A stretch of 64,000 nt of DNA from Streptomyces akebiae (GCF_019599145.1 NZ_CP080647.1:3782001-3846000), one strand, 5' to 3'; numbered from the stretch's first letter, positions 26,457 to 36,266 are shown. Made by a program: numbers and translations. The notes: generated from the letters alone by a model not told the origin.

Positions 26457-27848
26457 TCACAGCTCCCCCATCCGGCGGATGACGGGCGCCACGCGCTGCA
26501 CTCCGTGGCGGTAGGCGCCGCGCGCGGCCCGGCGCACGATCTGCCGTACGGGCCCGGCCCGCCGGTCGGCGGCGGGTGCCCCGGGCAGCGGGGCGCCGTC
26601 GGGGCCGAGGTGATGGCGGGCGAGGATGCCGGGGAGGTAGCCGGGCGCGGTGACGGGTGTGTAGTACGGCGCGAGGGGCGGCAGTTCGGGCGCCGCGACC
26701 AGCTTCGCGACGCGGGTGCGGGCCGCGTCGAAGGCGGTGGCGTACGAGCCTCCCCCGGACTCCGTCCGGGAGGTGCCCCCAGCCGCCACGCCCTGGCGGG
26801 CCACCCACTCCGGGTCCGGCGCCGGCTCGTACCCGGCGTCCAGCTGGTCCCAGGAGGCGAGGCAGCCGGAGCCCACGAAGTGGTGGTTGCCGAGGGTCTC
26901 GCGGATCCCGAGGTCGGTGAGGACGACGGTGGGGATCCGGCGGTGCAGCGACTCCAGGGCGGCCGTGGAGCTGATGGTGACCAGCAGGTCGGTGGTGTCG
27001 AGGACCTCGCCCATGTTCCCGTACACCAGGCGGAAGTTGGCGGGCGCGCCGCCGGGGAGCCGCTGCACCAGCTTCTGGTACGGCAGTTCCTCGATGTGCG
27101 TGGTGTGCTCGCCCGGCTTGGAGCGCAGCTTCAGCAGCACCTCGCGGTCCGGGTGCAGCGTCGCGTGCTGGACGAGACGGTTCAGCAGGTACGTACGGTC
27201 CCTGAGGTTGTCCGGGACGGACGGCTGTACGGCGAAGACGACCGTGTAGGGCCTGCGCCCTTGCTCCGCGGAGGGGTCCTGGTTGCCGGCGTACGGCCTG
27301 CCGCCCAGGAAGGGCAGGGCGACCTCGGTGACCGAGGAGGCGTCGGCGCCCACCCCCTCGTACACGGCCCGGAAACGGTCCGCGTCCTGGCGGGAGTTGG
27401 CGAGGACGAGGTCCGCGCCGTGCCGCAGCAGCAGACCGTCGGCGAGCTTCTCGTAGACGACACCGACGTAGCCGGTGACGACCACGGGCCGCTTCGCGCG
27501 CCCGGCCCAGGACCGGCGCAGGCCGTGCAGCATCGCCTGGACGCCCCCGCCGACGAGGGAGAGCACGATGACGTCGTACGCGTCCTCGCCGGTGTCCTTC
27601 TCGGTGGTCTCCTTCATGGCGCGCAGGAATTCGAGGCCGGTCACCTCGCGCAGGGAGTCGGCGCGGACGCCGACCTCCTGGAGCTGGCGGGCGGTGGGGG
27701 TGGCACGGCCGCGCAGGAGGAAGCCGTCCAGGCGGATGTCCGCATCCTCCGGAGCGAGACGCTTCGCGGTGAGCGCGCCCCATTTCCATCGGGTGTCGGA
27801 ATCCGCGAGTACGGCGACTCGCAGGCTGTTCGTAGCACTTGCTGGCAC
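26457..27848 (-). CDS. DUF6716-type putative glycosyltransferase
   Basis: 463 aa. N-terminal Rossmann-like start LRVAVLADSDTRWKWGALTA, a mid-domain VVTGYVGVVYEKLADGLLLRHGADLVLAN, a second-domain LVTISSTAALESLHRRIPTVVLTD typical of GT-B donor domains, and a basic C-terminus. No signal peptide. The GTG start is preferred; a TTG 39 bp upstream is in frame. First gene of the minus arm, divergent from the GT2 gene, so the 198-bp spacer holds both promoters. Its exact sugar is unknown; position suggests work on the same polymer. Confidence 0.75.
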   Translation of the reverse strand: MPASATNSLRVAVLADSDTRWKWGALTAKRLAPEDADIRLDGFLLRGRATPTARQLQEVGVRADSLREVTGLEFLRAMKETTEKDTGEDAYDVIVLSLVGGGVQAMLHGLRRSWAGRAKRPVVVTGYVGVVYEKLADGLLLRHGADLVLANSRQDADRFRAVYEGVGADASSVTEVALPFLGGRPYAGNQDPSAEQGRRPYTVVFAVQPSVPDNLRDRTYLLNRLVQHATLHPDREVLLKLRSKPGEHTTHIEELPYQKLVQRLPGGAPANFRLVYGNMGEVLDTTDLLVTISSTAALESLHRRIPTVVLTDLGIRETLGNHHFVGSGCLASWDQLDAGYEPAPDPEWVARQGVAAGGTSRTESGGGSYATAFDAARTRVAKLVAAPELPPLAPYYTPVTAPGYLPGILARHHLGPDGAPLPGAPAADRRAGPVRQIVRRAARGAYRHGVQRVAPVIRRMGEL

Positions 27849-28046
27849 ATCGAAGACGCTAGGAAGCGATTCCGTTGAACGGCCCAACCAGAATGCAACA
27901 AAGGGTTAACAGCACATCGCCGAACGGCGAATCGGGGCGCGAAAAGCGTGGGAAAGTGCCTGGTTCACGGTACCGCCACGCGTCGTTCACCTGGCATCAA
28001 GCAGGTGGTCAAGACGAATGCCGGAGGGCCGCCTAACGTCACGGGG

Positions 28047-29024
28047 GTGGTCAAGCTCTCCGTCATCGTGCCGTTCTACAACGTGCAGCAATACGCGCCC
28101 GACACCCTGAAGAGCCTCGGAGCCAACGCTCGTGAGGACTTCGAATTCATTCTCGTCGACGACTGTTCTCGCGACGAGACACCGGACATTCTCGCGCGCG
28201 CGGAGCGCGAACTGCCGGGGGCGGTGTACGTCAGACACGAGAAGAACGGAGGACTGGCGACCGCGCGCAACACGGGCATCGACAAGGCCCGCGGCGAGTA
28301 CCTGACGTTCCTCGACGGGGACGACTGGCTCGCCCCCGGCTACTACCACCAACTGCTCGGCGCCATCGAGGACTTGGGCTGCGACTTCGTCCGCACGGAC
28401 CATGTCCAGTGCACGGGGCGGGCCCGCTCGATCCACCGGGTGCCCAACGGGCGGCGGGGCGTGGTGATGAACCCGCGCGACGCGATCCTGCCCGCCGACC
28501 GCTCGACCTCCGTCGACTACGCGTTCGCCTGGGCGGGCATCTACCACCGCCGACTGGTCGACAGGGGCGTACTGCACTTCACCCACGGGCTGCGCACGGC
28601 CGAGGACCGGCCCTGGATCTGGAAGCTCCACCGGGAGGCCGATTCGTTCGCCACGGTGGGACTGCTGGGCGTCTTCTACCGGCGTGGTGTGGCTTCTTCG
28701 CTGACCCAGATCGGTGACGTACGGCAGCTCGATTTCATTCGCGCATTCGACCAGGTCATCGCGGAGACCGCGCGGGACCGGGACGCGGACAGACTTCTCC
28801 CCAAGGCCGTGCGCACCTATTGCGCGATTATCTCCCACCATTTGGGATCCATCGAAAGGTTCGAGCCGGCGGTGGCACGGAAACTCAAGTCGATGAGCGC
28901 GGTCGCGCTGCGCCGAATGCCGCAGGACGTCCTCGACGAGGCCCTCGATTCCATGGACGTCCAGCGCGCCACCCGGCTGCGTCGGCTGCGCCGCCGTCCC
29001 GCCGCCACGGGGGTCGCCGCATGA
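28047..29024 (+). CDS. Family 2 glycosyltransferase
   Basis: 325 aa GT-A enzyme: KLSVIVPFYNVQQYAPDTL at the start, ILVDDCSRDETPDI, NGGLATARNTGID and the DGDDW metal-binding motif near residue 92; then a helical C-terminal part with YHRRLVDRGV and acidic AEDRPWIW (likely catalytic base region). The GTG start places the fold at the N-terminus; earlier in-frame starts add sequence with no family likeness. First gene of the plus arm; its stop overlaps the next ATG. Confidence 0.88.
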   Translation: MVKLSVIVPFYNVQQYAPDTLKSLGANAREDFEFILVDDCSRDETPDILARAERELPGAVYVRHEKNGGLATARNTGIDKARGEYLTFLDGDDWLAPGYYHQLLGAIEDLGCDFVRTDHVQCTGRARSIHRVPNGRRGVVMNPRDAILPADRSTSVDYAFAWAGIYHRRLVDRGVLHFTHGLRTAEDRPWIWKLHREADSFATVGLLGVFYRRGVASSLTQIGDVRQLDFIRAFDQVIAETARDRDADRLLPKAVRTYCAIISHHLGSIERFEPAVARKLKSMSAVALRRMPQDVLDEALDSMDVQRATRLRRLRRRPAATGVAA

Positions 29025-30355
29025 CCACGCAGATCTTCATGGCGTCCACGCTGTACGGCGTGGCCACACTGGCCGCCGCCCTGGACACCGAGTGCTTCCG
29101 CCCCGCCTCCCGGCGCATCCTGCTGGTCTCCAACAACGCGGCGACCCCGGAGACGGCCCCCGGCCCGGACGAGATGCCCGGTTTCGAGCGGCTGCGCTCC
29201 CGCGTCGACGAGGTGATCTCCTGGAACGAGACCATCTCCCCCTTCCACCCCGGCGGTTGGTCCCCCCGCTTGGACGACGTTCCGCTGTGGGAGCGGCATC
29301 TGCGGCTGCTGTGGAACCTGGGTGACGACGACGTCGAACTGGCCGTGGAGTCCATCCAGGTCCACCCGGCGCTCGGCTTCGCCCAGATCTTCACCGGCGC
29401 GCCCGTGACCGTGTACGCCGACGGCCTGATGAGCTACGGCCCCACCCGCAACAAGATCGATCCGCTGGTCGGCACCCGTATCGACCGTCTGCTGCACCTG
29501 GACCTCGTACCGGACCTCAAGCCCCTGCTGCTCACCGAGTTCGGGGTCGAGGCGGAGATCGTGCCGACGGACGCCTTTGTGAAGGTGCTGGCCGAACTCG
29601 TCGACACGGGCGACGAGTTGCCCGCGATCGAGGAGCCGGCGCTGCTGCTCGGCCAGTACCTCTCCGCGCTCGGCATCCTCACGGCCGAGGAGGAGGAAGA
29701 CCTCCACGTACGGATGCTGAAGGGCGCGGTCGCGCTCGGACACACCACCGTCGTGTTCAAGCCGCACCCCAGCGCCCCCGCCCGTTGGTCGCGCGGTCTG
29801 GAGAAGGAGGCGGAGCGGCTCGGCGCCGCCCTGACCGTGCTGGACACGCCGGTCCTCGCCGAGGTGCTCTACCAGCGGATGCGTCCGGCCCTGGTCGTCG
29901 GCTGCTTCTCGACGGCCCTGCTCACCGCCTCCGCGCTGTACGGCCTCCCCGTCGCCCGCGTCGGCACGGGAACGCTGCTGGACCGGCTCGCCCCGTACGA
30001 GAACAGCAACCGGGTGCCCGTCACGATCGTGGACGCGCTGCTGCCGGAGCTGGGCGACGCGGCGGCGGTCGCCTCGCAGCGGCCGGGCGCGGCGGTGTCC
30101 GACCTCAACAGCCTGGTCCGGGCGGTGGGGTTCGCGATGCAGTCGAAGATCTATCCGTCGCTGCGGGCGGAGACCGAGGCATATCTGACGCGGCATCTGA
30201 GCACGCACACGCTGCGGTACTTCAAGCGGCGGCGGTTGACCTCGCTGGGATTGCCCGGGGGCATTCCGGTGCAGCTCGCGTTCATTCCGCGTAACGCGAC
30301 GGTGCGGAGAGTCGCTCGGCGGGCCCGGTCGCTCAAACGGGCGACTTTGGGGTGA
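29021..30355 (+). CDS. Alpha-2,8-polysialyltransferase-family protein
   Basis: 444 aa. Matches the bacterial POLYST/PST family: the N-terminal FMASTLYGVATLAAAL, VTVYADGLMSYGPTRNK, the HP motif VVFKPHPSAPARW and the downstream VVGCFSTALLTASALYG (the Ser/Thr motif for CMP-sugar). This family polymerises sialic or other nonulosonic acids from CMP donors, matching the NeuB/NeuA genes next door. ATG overlaps the GT2 stop by 4 bp and the GTG of the acyltransferase overlaps its end. No membrane helix; C-terminus strongly basic, as in membrane-bound peripheral transferases. Confidence 0.88.
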   Translation: MTTQIFMASTLYGVATLAAALDTECFRPASRRILLVSNNAATPETAPGPDEMPGFERLRSRVDEVISWNETISPFHPGGWSPRLDDVPLWERHLRLLWNLGDDDVELAVESIQVHPALGFAQIFTGAPVTVYADGLMSYGPTRNKIDPLVGTRIDRLLHLDLVPDLKPLLLTEFGVEAEIVPTDAFVKVLAELVDTGDELPAIEEPALLLGQYLSALGILTAEEEEDLHVRMLKGAVALGHTTVVFKPHPSAPARWSRGLEKEAERLGAALTVLDTPVLAEVLYQRMRPALVVGCFSTALLTASALYGLPVARVGTGTLLDRLAPYENSNRVPVTIVDALLPELGDAAAVASQRPGAAVSDLNSLVRAVGFAMQSKIYPSLRAETEAYLTRHLSTHTLRYFKRRRLTSLGLPGGIPVQLAFIPRNATVRRVARRARSLKRATLG

Positions 30356-31524
30356 GCCCCGCGGTGACCTCCTTGACGAAGACCGATGAACGGGTTGTCT
30401 CTCGGCTACGGGTCGGTGGGGGCTGGTCGCGCAGTTCCCCGCGCCCCTGTCGGGGCGCGGCCGACCCTCGACCTCGGCTCTACGCGCTCGACGGGCTGCG
30501 GTTGATCGCCGCACTCGCTGTCGCCGCCTATCACTACGGTGGGCGCGACGGGGAGATCGGCAGGGCCTGGGGGGCTTCGCCCGCCGTGCAGTTCCCCACC
30601 GCCCACGGTTGGCTCGCCTACGGCTGGGCCGGTGTGCAGGCCTTCTTCGTGATCAGCGGGTTCGTGATCTGTGCCAGCGGCTGGGGCCGTTCGGTGCAGG
30701 CGTTCCTCGCCTCCCGTGCGGCCCGGCTGCTGCCGGCGTACTGGGCGGCGGTGATCCTGGTGGGGGCGGTGTTCGCGCTGCCGGGGATCGCCTTCGCGCG
30801 GGTGTCGGCCAGTGAGTTCCTGGTGAACCTCACGATGCTGCAGATGCCGCTCGGCGCGGACCGTGTCCTCGGCGTGTGCTGGACGTTGTGGGCGGAGGTC
30901 CGCTTCTACGTCCTGTTCGCGTTGTGCGTGGTGCTGCCCGGGGTGACCCGCAGACGGGTGATCTGGTTCTGCGGCGGCTGGACCCTGGCCTCGGTGCTCG
31001 CGCAGGGGGCGGGGGAACCGCTGCTGGACATGGTCCTGATGCCGGAGTACGCGTCCCTGTTCATCGGGGGCATGGGCCTCTATCTGGTGCACCGCGACCG
31101 CCGGGACACCGCCGCCTGGCTGATCGTGGTCTTCAGTCTGCTGCTGAGCCAGTACCAGACGGTCGAGGCGATGTGGCACGCCCCGAACGCCGCCTTCTTC
31201 TCCTACCGCTCCCAGTTCGGCATCGTCCTCGCCGTCACCGTCGGTTTCGTGGCGGTGGGCGCCGTGGCGCTGGGTCTGCTGAACCGTGTCGACTGGCCCT
31301 GGCTGACCACCGCGGGGGCGCTGACGTACCCCTTCTATCTCGTGCACGAGCATCTGGGCTGGCCGGTGGTCCAGGCACTGCACCAGGGACTGGGCGTTCC
31401 GTCGTCCCTGACCGTCGCGCTCACGGTGGGACTGATGCTGGCGCTCGCCTGGCTGCTGCACCGCTGGGTCGAACGTCCGTTGCAGCCGCTGCTGCGGACG
31501 GCACTCGGTGGACGCCGCCGCTGA
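30352..31524 (+). CDS. Acyltransferase family 3 membrane protein
   Basis: 390 aa with about 10 membrane helices. Family marks: LDGLRLIAALAVAAYHY (catalytic His) near residue 50, GVQAFFVISGFVI, RAARLLPAYW (motif RxxRL-P-Y), CWTLWAEVRFY and the late FYLVHEHLGW. It transfers acyl (often acetyl) groups to cell-surface sugars, so it may O-acylate the polymer of this cluster. The GTG overlaps the preceding stop. Residues ~23-38 are encoded by a copy of the dispersed GC repeat (30421-30460); the catalytic domain starts right after it. Confidence 0.88.
   Translation: MSPAVTSLTKTDERVVSRLRVGGGWSRSSPRPCRGAADPRPRLYALDGLRLIAALAVAAYHYGGRDGEIGRAWGASPAVQFPTAHGWLAYGWAGVQAFFVISGFVICASGWGRSVQAFLASRAARLLPAYWAAVILVGAVFALPGIAFARVSASEFLVNLTMLQMPLGADRVLGVCWTLWAEVRFYVLFALCVVLPGVTRRRVIWFCGGWTLASVLAQGAGEPLLDMVLMPEYASLFIGGMGLYLVHRDRRDTAAWLIVVFSLLLSQYQTVEAMWHAPNAAFFSYRSQFGIVLAVTVGFVAVGAVALGLLNRVDWPWLTTAGALTYPFYLVHEHLGWPVVQALHQGLGVPSSLTVALTVGLMLALAWLLHRWVERPLQPLLRTALGGRRR
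30421..30460. repeat. Dispersed Streptomyces GC repeat, copy C, inside a coding region
   Basis: GGCTGGTCGCGCAGTTCCCC continuing GCGCCCCT-GT-CGGGGCGCGG, including its hairpin (GCGCCCC/GGGGCGC). Lies within the N-terminal codons of the acyltransferase gene and encodes GWSRSSPRPCRGA. Confidence 0.8.
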
Positions 31525-31689
31525 ACGGTCCCTGAACCTGAAGTTGGCCCACTGTTCATGCGACGTGAGGATTCGAAAAGCCCCGCGCGGAGAGGCTCCG
31601 CAGCATCCTTGACCGGGCCAAAGGCATCTCATAGGTTCCTGGCCCGTTCGCCTGTTCGCCTCGTCGACGCAAGAAGGTCTTCTGTCCTC

Positions 31690-32631
31690 ATGGCCTCTGA
31701 CATGACCTCTGAACACGGCACGATCCGACTCCCCCGTGAACTCGATGACGTTCCCGGCTGGTTCCCGGTCCTCGACCAACTGCTCTTCGACTGGTTCCTG
31801 AGCCGACAGGAGCTCGCGGGCGAGAGGGGCGACCTCCTGGAGGTCGGCGTCTACATGGGCAAGAGCGCCATCTTCCTCGGCCGCCATCTCCAGGAGGGCG
31901 AGGCCTACACGGTCTGCGACCTCTTCGAGAGCGACGCACCGGACGACGCCAACGCGGCGGAGGCCACCAAGTCGTACCGCAGCACGCTCACCCGTCGGGC
32001 CTTCGAGGCGAACTACCTCTCCTTCCACGACGAGCTGCCCCGTGTCCTGCAGGGACCCAGCTCGATCGTCCCCGGCGAGGTCAAGCCGCGCTCCTGCCGT
32101 TTCGTGCACATCGACGCCTCGCACCTGTACGAGCACGTCGAGGCCGACATCACCGCCGCCCGGGACATACTCCTCCCGGGCGGGCTCGTCGTCCTCGACG
32201 ACTTCCGCTCGGAGCACACGCCGGGCGTCTCCATCGCCGCGTGGGAGGCCGTCCTCAACCGGGGCCTCAACCCCGTCTGCCTCAGCACGCAGAAGCTCTA
32301 CGGCACCTGGGACGACCCCGAGCCCGTCCAGGAGGCGCTGCTCGCCATGGTCGCGGACCGGGACGACTGCCACCTCAGCAAGCAGCGGGCCGCGGGGCAC
32401 CGCATCCTGCGTCTCAAGTCCAAGGGGATGACGGCCCCGGCCTTCCCGAAGTCCCGCCACTGGACCGAGCCCCCGCCGCCGGCCCCCGCCCCGGCGGCGC
32501 CCGTGCCCCAGCCCCCGGCCCGCCCGCGCCCGCCGCGCAGCACCGCCCGCAGGCTGGCCGCGGACCTGCTGCCGCCGGTGGTGACGCGGGCGATCAGGAA
32601 GGCACGGGCGGGCAGCCGACCGGGCAGGTGA
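31690..32631 (+). CDS. Class I SAM-dependent methyltransferase
   Basis: 313 aa. A Rossmann methyltransferase core (~30-210) with GDLLEVGVYMGKSAIFLGRHL as motif I, YTVCDLFES, CRFVHIDASHLYEHVEADI and LLPGGLVVLDDF; a Pro/Ala-rich linker (~255-285) follows. The arrangement is like TylF/CalO-type or glycan O-methyltransferases. It ends the plus arm of the polymer cluster and could methylate a polymer hydroxyl; S. coelicolor-group wall polymers are known to vary in such decoration. ATG 31690 has AGAAGG about 9-14 nt before; ATG 31702 is an alternative. Confidence 0.8.
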   Translation: MASDMTSEHGTIRLPRELDDVPGWFPVLDQLLFDWFLSRQELAGERGDLLEVGVYMGKSAIFLGRHLQEGEAYTVCDLFESDAPDDANAAEATKSYRSTLTRRAFEANYLSFHDELPRVLQGPSSIVPGEVKPRSCRFVHIDASHLYEHVEADITAARDILLPGGLVVLDDFRSEHTPGVSIAAWEAVLNRGLNPVCLSTQKLYGTWDDPEPVQEALLAMVADRDDCHLSKQRAAGHRILRLKSKGMTAPAFPKSRHWTEPPPPAPAPAAPVPQPPARPRPPRSTARRLAADLLPPVVTRAIRKARAGSRPGR

Positions 32632-32708
32632 GGCGGGGCGGTCAGAGGCTCGGAGCGCACGGGGCTCACCGAGTACGCGGCCGGGGTGGGCCCCTCCGAA
32701 GGTCTCCG

Positions 32709-33362
32709 CTAGGCGCCGCTCGCCAGCGACAGCTTGACCGCGAAACCGAGGAACAGGGCCCCCGCCGCCGAGGTCGCCCCCGCCGACAGCCGCTTCCGGC
32801 GGCGGAACGTGGCGGCCAGCCTGGTGCCGCTGAATATCAGCGCGCTCAGGTAGAGGAAGCTGGCGAGCTGGGCGAAGGCGCCGAGGACCACGAAGGAGAG
32901 CGCCGGGTAGGCGTAACCCGGGTCCACGAACTGCACGAAGAAGGCGACGAAGAACAGAATCGCCTTCGGGTTCAGCAGACTGATCACCAGGGCCCGCCGG
33001 AACGGCCGCTCCCCCTCCGCGACCTCGTCGCCCGGCCCTTCCACGACTCGCTCGCGCCGGCTCCGCCACATCCCCCACGCGGCCCGCAGCATCCCGATGG
33101 CCAGCCACGACAGATAGCCGGCGCCCGCGTACTTCACGATCCCGAACAACACGGCGTTGGCCTGCAACAGCGAGGCCACGCCCGCCGCCGACAACGTCAT
33201 CAGCACGGTGTCCCCGACCCACACGCCGGCGGCGGCCCGATACCCGGTCCGTATCCCGCGCCGAGCGGCCACGGACAGCACGTAGAGGGAGTTGGGCCCG
33301 GGCAGGAGCACGATCAGGACGAGGCCCGCCAGGTAGGTGGGGAGGTCGATGACACCGAACAT
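32709..33362 (-). CDS. LysE/RhtB-family amino-acid exporter (LeuE-like)
   Basis: 217 aa with six predicted helices. The N-terminal VLIVLLPGPNSLYVLSVAARRG contains the family P-G-P signature near residue 22; later ALVISLLNPKAILFFVAFFVQFVDP is the LeuE/YeaS-type second signature. Exports amino acids or their analogues. The charged loop RSRRERVVEGPGDEVAEGER lies between the halves. Convergent with the methyltransferase gene; no regulator adjacent. Confidence 0.88.
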   Translation of the reverse strand: MFGVIDLPTYLAGLVLIVLLPGPNSLYVLSVAARRGIRTGYRAAAGVWVGDTVLMTLSAAGVASLLQANAVLFGIVKYAGAGYLSWLAIGMLRAAWGMWRSRRERVVEGPGDEVAEGERPFRRALVISLLNPKAILFFVAFFVQFVDPGYAYPALSFVVLGAFAQLASFLYLSALIFSGTRLAATFRRRKRLSAGATSAAGALFLGFAVKLSLASGA

Positions 33363-33475
33363 GGAAAGGAGTGTCGCACGGGGGTCCGACATCCCGACAT
33401 GCCCGTCGGAAGTGAGACGAAAGGGCAACCGAAAGCGGACGAAGGCGGCCGCAGACGACCGTGGCGGTCGAGCGC

Positions 33476-33498
33476 GGCTCCGGCTCCGGCTCCGGCTC
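33476..33498. repeat. Short tandem hexamer (GGCTCC)
   Basis: About 3.8 copies of GGCTCC in the 169-bp spacer between the LysE and mutase genes. Likely a simple-sequence tract of no function. Confidence 0.6.
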
Positions 33499-33531
33499 GA
33501 ACACCAGCGGCCGCAGGTCGAACGCGAGCGG

Positions 33532-35112
33532 TCAGAAGGTGTCGCTGGGGATGTAGGTGCCCCACACCTCACGAAGGGCGTCGCACACCTCGCCCACCGT
33601 CGCGCGGGCCTTCAGGGCCTCGCGCATCGGGTAGAGGACGTTGTCGTCACCTTCGGCAGCCTTCTTCAGGGCGGTCAGGGCCGTGTCCACCGCCGCCCGG
33701 TCGCGCTCGGCGCGGAGCCGGGCCAGCCGCGCCGCCTGCTGCGCCTCGATCGCCGGGTCCACCCGCAACGGCTCATACGGCTCCTCCTCGTCCAACCGGA
33801 ACCGGTTGACACCCACCACCACCCGCTCGCCGGAGTCGGTCTCCTGGGCGATGCGATACGCACTGCGCTCGATCTCACCCTTCTGGAAACCCCGCTCGAT
33901 GGCCGCCACCGCCCCGCCCAGCTCCTCCACCTTCCCCATCAGCCCGACCACCGCCGCCTCCACGTCATCGGTCAGCTTCTCCACGACGTACGAACCGGCG
34001 AACGGATCGACCGTCGCCGTCACATCCGTCTCGAACGCCAGCACCTGCTGCGTCCGCAACGCCAGACGAGCACTCCTGTCCGTCGGCAGCGCGAGCGCCT
34101 CGTCGAACGAATTGGTGTGCAGCGACTGCGTCCCGCCCAGCACCGCCGCCAGACCCTGCACCGCCACCCGCACCAGATTCACCTCCGGCTGCTGCGCGGT
34201 CAGCTGCACCCCCGCCGTCTGGGTGTGGAAACGCAGCATCCACGACTTGGGATTCCTCGCACCGAACTCCTCCCGCATCACCCGCGCCCAGATCCGGCGC
34301 GCCGCACGGAACTTGGCGACCTCCTCCAGCAGCGTCGTCCGGGCCACGAAGAAGAACGACAACCGCGGCGCGAAGTCGTCCACATCCATACCGGCCGCGA
34401 CCGCCGTACGCACATACTCGATCCCGTCCGCCAGCGTGAACGCGATCTCCTGCGCCGGCGAGGCACCCGCCTCCGCCATGTGATACCCGGAGATCGAGAT
34501 CGTGTTCCACTTCGGCATCTCCACCCGGCAGTACCGGAAAATGTCCGCGATCAGCCGCAGCGACGGCCTCGGCGGAAAGATGTACGTCCCACGCGCGATG
34601 TACTCCTTCAGCACATCGTTCTGCACCGTGCCCGTCAGCTGGCCCGCACCCACCCCCTGCTCCTCCGCCACGAGCTGGTACATCAGCAGCAGCACCGCCG
34701 CCGGCGCGTTGATCGTCATCGACGTGGAGACCCTGTCCAGCGGGATACCGCCGAACAGCACCCGCATGTCCTCCACCGAGTCGATCGCCACCCCCACCTT
34801 GCCGACCTCACCGTGCGCGATCGGCGCGTCGGAGTCATGACCCATCTGGGTCGGCAGATCGAACGCCACCGACAAACCCGTCGTCCCGTCGGCGATCAGC
34901 TGCCGGTAACGGGCATTGGACTCCACCGCCGTACCGAAACCCGCGTACTGACGCATCGTCCACGGCCGCCCCGTGTACATCGACGGGTACACACCACGCG
35001 TGAAGGGATACCCCCCGGGCTCACCCAGCCTCTCCGCCGGATCCCAGCCCTCCAGCACCTCCGGCCCGTACACCGGCTCGATCGGCAGCCCGGACTCCGA
35101 CTCGCGCGCCAT
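33532..35112 (-). CDS. Methylmalonyl-CoA mutase-like large (catalytic) subunit
   Basis: 526 aa: substrate-binding TIM barrel of cobalamin-dependent acyl-CoA mutases ([72 protein letters not shown]). There is no C-terminal B12-binding domain (no DxHxxG), so it must pair with a separate small subunit, which is not in this window. Tyr (~42) and Arg (~174) at substrate-contact positions follow methylmalonyl-CoA mutase rather than isobutyryl-CoA mutase (Phe/Gln), hinting at a carboxylated substrate. ATG 35112 has GGAGG 8 nt upstream; earlier in-frame codons cover low-complexity repeats. Confidence 0.9.
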   Translation of the reverse strand: MARESESGLPIEPVYGPEVLEGWDPAERLGEPGGYPFTRGVYPSMYTGRPWTMRQYAGFGTAVESNARYRQLIADGTTGLSVAFDLPTQMGHDSDAPIAHGEVGKVGVAIDSVEDMRVLFGGIPLDRVSTSMTINAPAAVLLLMYQLVAEEQGVGAGQLTGTVQNDVLKEYIARGTYIFPPRPSLRLIADIFRYCRVEMPKWNTISISGYHMAEAGASPAQEIAFTLADGIEYVRTAVAAGMDVDDFAPRLSFFFVARTTLLEEVAKFRAARRIWARVMREEFGARNPKSWMLRFHTQTAGVQLTAQQPEVNLVRVAVQGLAAVLGGTQSLHTNSFDEALALPTDRSARLALRTQQVLAFETDVTATVDPFAGSYVVEKLTDDVEAAVVGLMGKVEELGGAVAAIERGFQKGEIERSAYRIAQETDSGERVVVGVNRFRLDEEEPYEPLRVDPAIEAQQAARLARLRAERDRAAVDTALTALKKAAEGDDNVLYPMREALKARATVGEVCDALREVWGTYIPSDTF

Positions 35113-35348
35113 GATCTCTGCCTCCGTCTTGCTCGTCGCTCGGATGCTCGCTTGCTCGCTTGCTCGCGTGCTGCTCGTCGGTTCAACGACCTTCGCGACG
35201 GACTGTGACGGCGGCCGTTGGTCCGATGGAGTGCCCCTGGCCGGGACCTTGCTCACCACCCTGCCCTTTTGTTCGCGACGGGTCACGTCCGGGCAACCTG
35301 TCCGGGAGAGCGACCGGATGCGGCGATCATGAGACGACGGGGACCCCG

Positions 35349-36266
35349 ATGCGTATCAAGGACATGCGGAGATCGGTGGCCGCGATCGCGGCACTCGCCA
35401 TGGCCGGCGCCTGCACGGCCCAGGGGATCGAGGTGCACGGCGGCCAGCGCCAGCCCGTTCGCATCGACGGGAGCGCCACGCCCGACGGCACCCCGAAGCA
35501 GGACGACGGCGACAGGCCCGACGGCGGGGACGAGGCCGCGGGCGGGAGCGCGAGCGACGGGAAAGGGGCGCCCGAGAAGGCCCCGACGACCGCGCCACCC
35601 TCCCCCACCCGCACGCCCACGCCCACGCCTCCTCCCCCGGTTCTCTGGTCCCAGGGCGACGAGGGCCTGGACGTACGCGAGTTGCAGGCACGGCTGCGGC
35701 AGATCGCCTGGCTGTTCACGGGGCCCACGGGGACGTACGACGACCTGACGGTCCGGGCGGTCAAGGGCTTCCAGGGCAAGCGGGGGCTGCCGCAGACGGG
35801 GAAGACGGACAGCGTGACCTGGGCGCGGCTGCTGAACATGACGCGGGAGCCCGGCAAGTGGGACCTCTACGCCTACGGCGGGCAGCCGGCCGCGTCACCC
35901 GATCCGCGCTGCATGACGGGCCGCGTGCTGTGCATCAGCAAGACGAGCCGCACGCTGCGCTGGATGGTGGACGGCCGGACGCTGACGACGGTCGAGGTGC
36001 GGTTCGGCTCGGAGTACACCCCGACCCGCGAGGGCCTCTTCAGCGTCTACTTCAAGTCCCGCGACCACTGGTCGACCCTGTACGACACCCCGATGCCGTA
36101 CGCGATGTTCTTCAGCGGCGGCCAGGCCGTCCACTACTCCGCCGACTTCGCGGCCCGCGGGTACTACGGGGCCTCGCACGGCTGCGTCAACGTACGGGAC
36201 GAGGCGGCGATCGCGCGGCTGTTCGGGCAGGTCAGGAACGGCGACAAGGTGGTCGTGTACTGGTGA
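35349..36266 (+). CDS. L,D-transpeptidase lipoprotein with peptidoglycan-binding domain
   Basis: 305 aa. N-terminal signal with lipobox AGAC (Cys 22), a Pro/Thr/Asp-rich linker (~30-98), PG_binding_1 repeat (~100-160; [16 protein letters not shown]...[14 protein letters not shown]), and a YkuD catalytic domain (~180-305) with the His...SHGCVNV active site (Cys near residue 287). Makes 3-3 peptidoglycan cross-links or attaches proteins to the wall outside the membrane. Divergent from the mutase gene; the spacer has a TGCTCGC-type short tandem tract (~35145-35175). Confidence 0.9.
   Translation: MRIKDMRRSVAAIAALAMAGACTAQGIEVHGGQRQPVRIDGSATPDGTPKQDDGDRPDGGDEAAGGSASDGKGAPEKAPTTAPPSPTRTPTPTPPPPVLWSQGDEGLDVRELQARLRQIAWLFTGPTGTYDDLTVRAVKGFQGKRGLPQTGKTDSVTWARLLNMTREPGKWDLYAYGGQPAASPDPRCMTGRVLCISKTSRTLRWMVDGRTLTTVEVRFGSEYTPTREGLFSVYFKSRDHWSTLYDTPMPYAMFFSGGQAVHYSADFAARGYYGASHGCVNVRDEAAIARLFGQVRNGDKVVVYW

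Noticed and set aside
24055..26514. 819-codon plus-strand open frame
   Set aside because: Antisense shadow of NeuB and NeuA-HAD; Val/Gly/Asp-rich with no domain.
25012..27789. One 925-codon open frame spanning the NeuA-HAD gene and the gene before it
   Set aside because: The upstream part is an Arg/Pro/Gly-rich shadow of the DUF6716 gene in another frame. The NeuA start ATG with its nucleotide loop lies at 26412.
30406..33504. 1032-codon minus-strand open frame
   Set aside because: Opposite-strand shadow of the acyltransferase and methyltransferase genes; composition is typical of high-GC antisense frames and no domain is visible.
35145..35175. TGCTCGC tandem tract as an operator array
   Set aside because: Imperfect, unspaced simple repeat within an upstream non-coding stretch; no symmetry as expected for a binding site.
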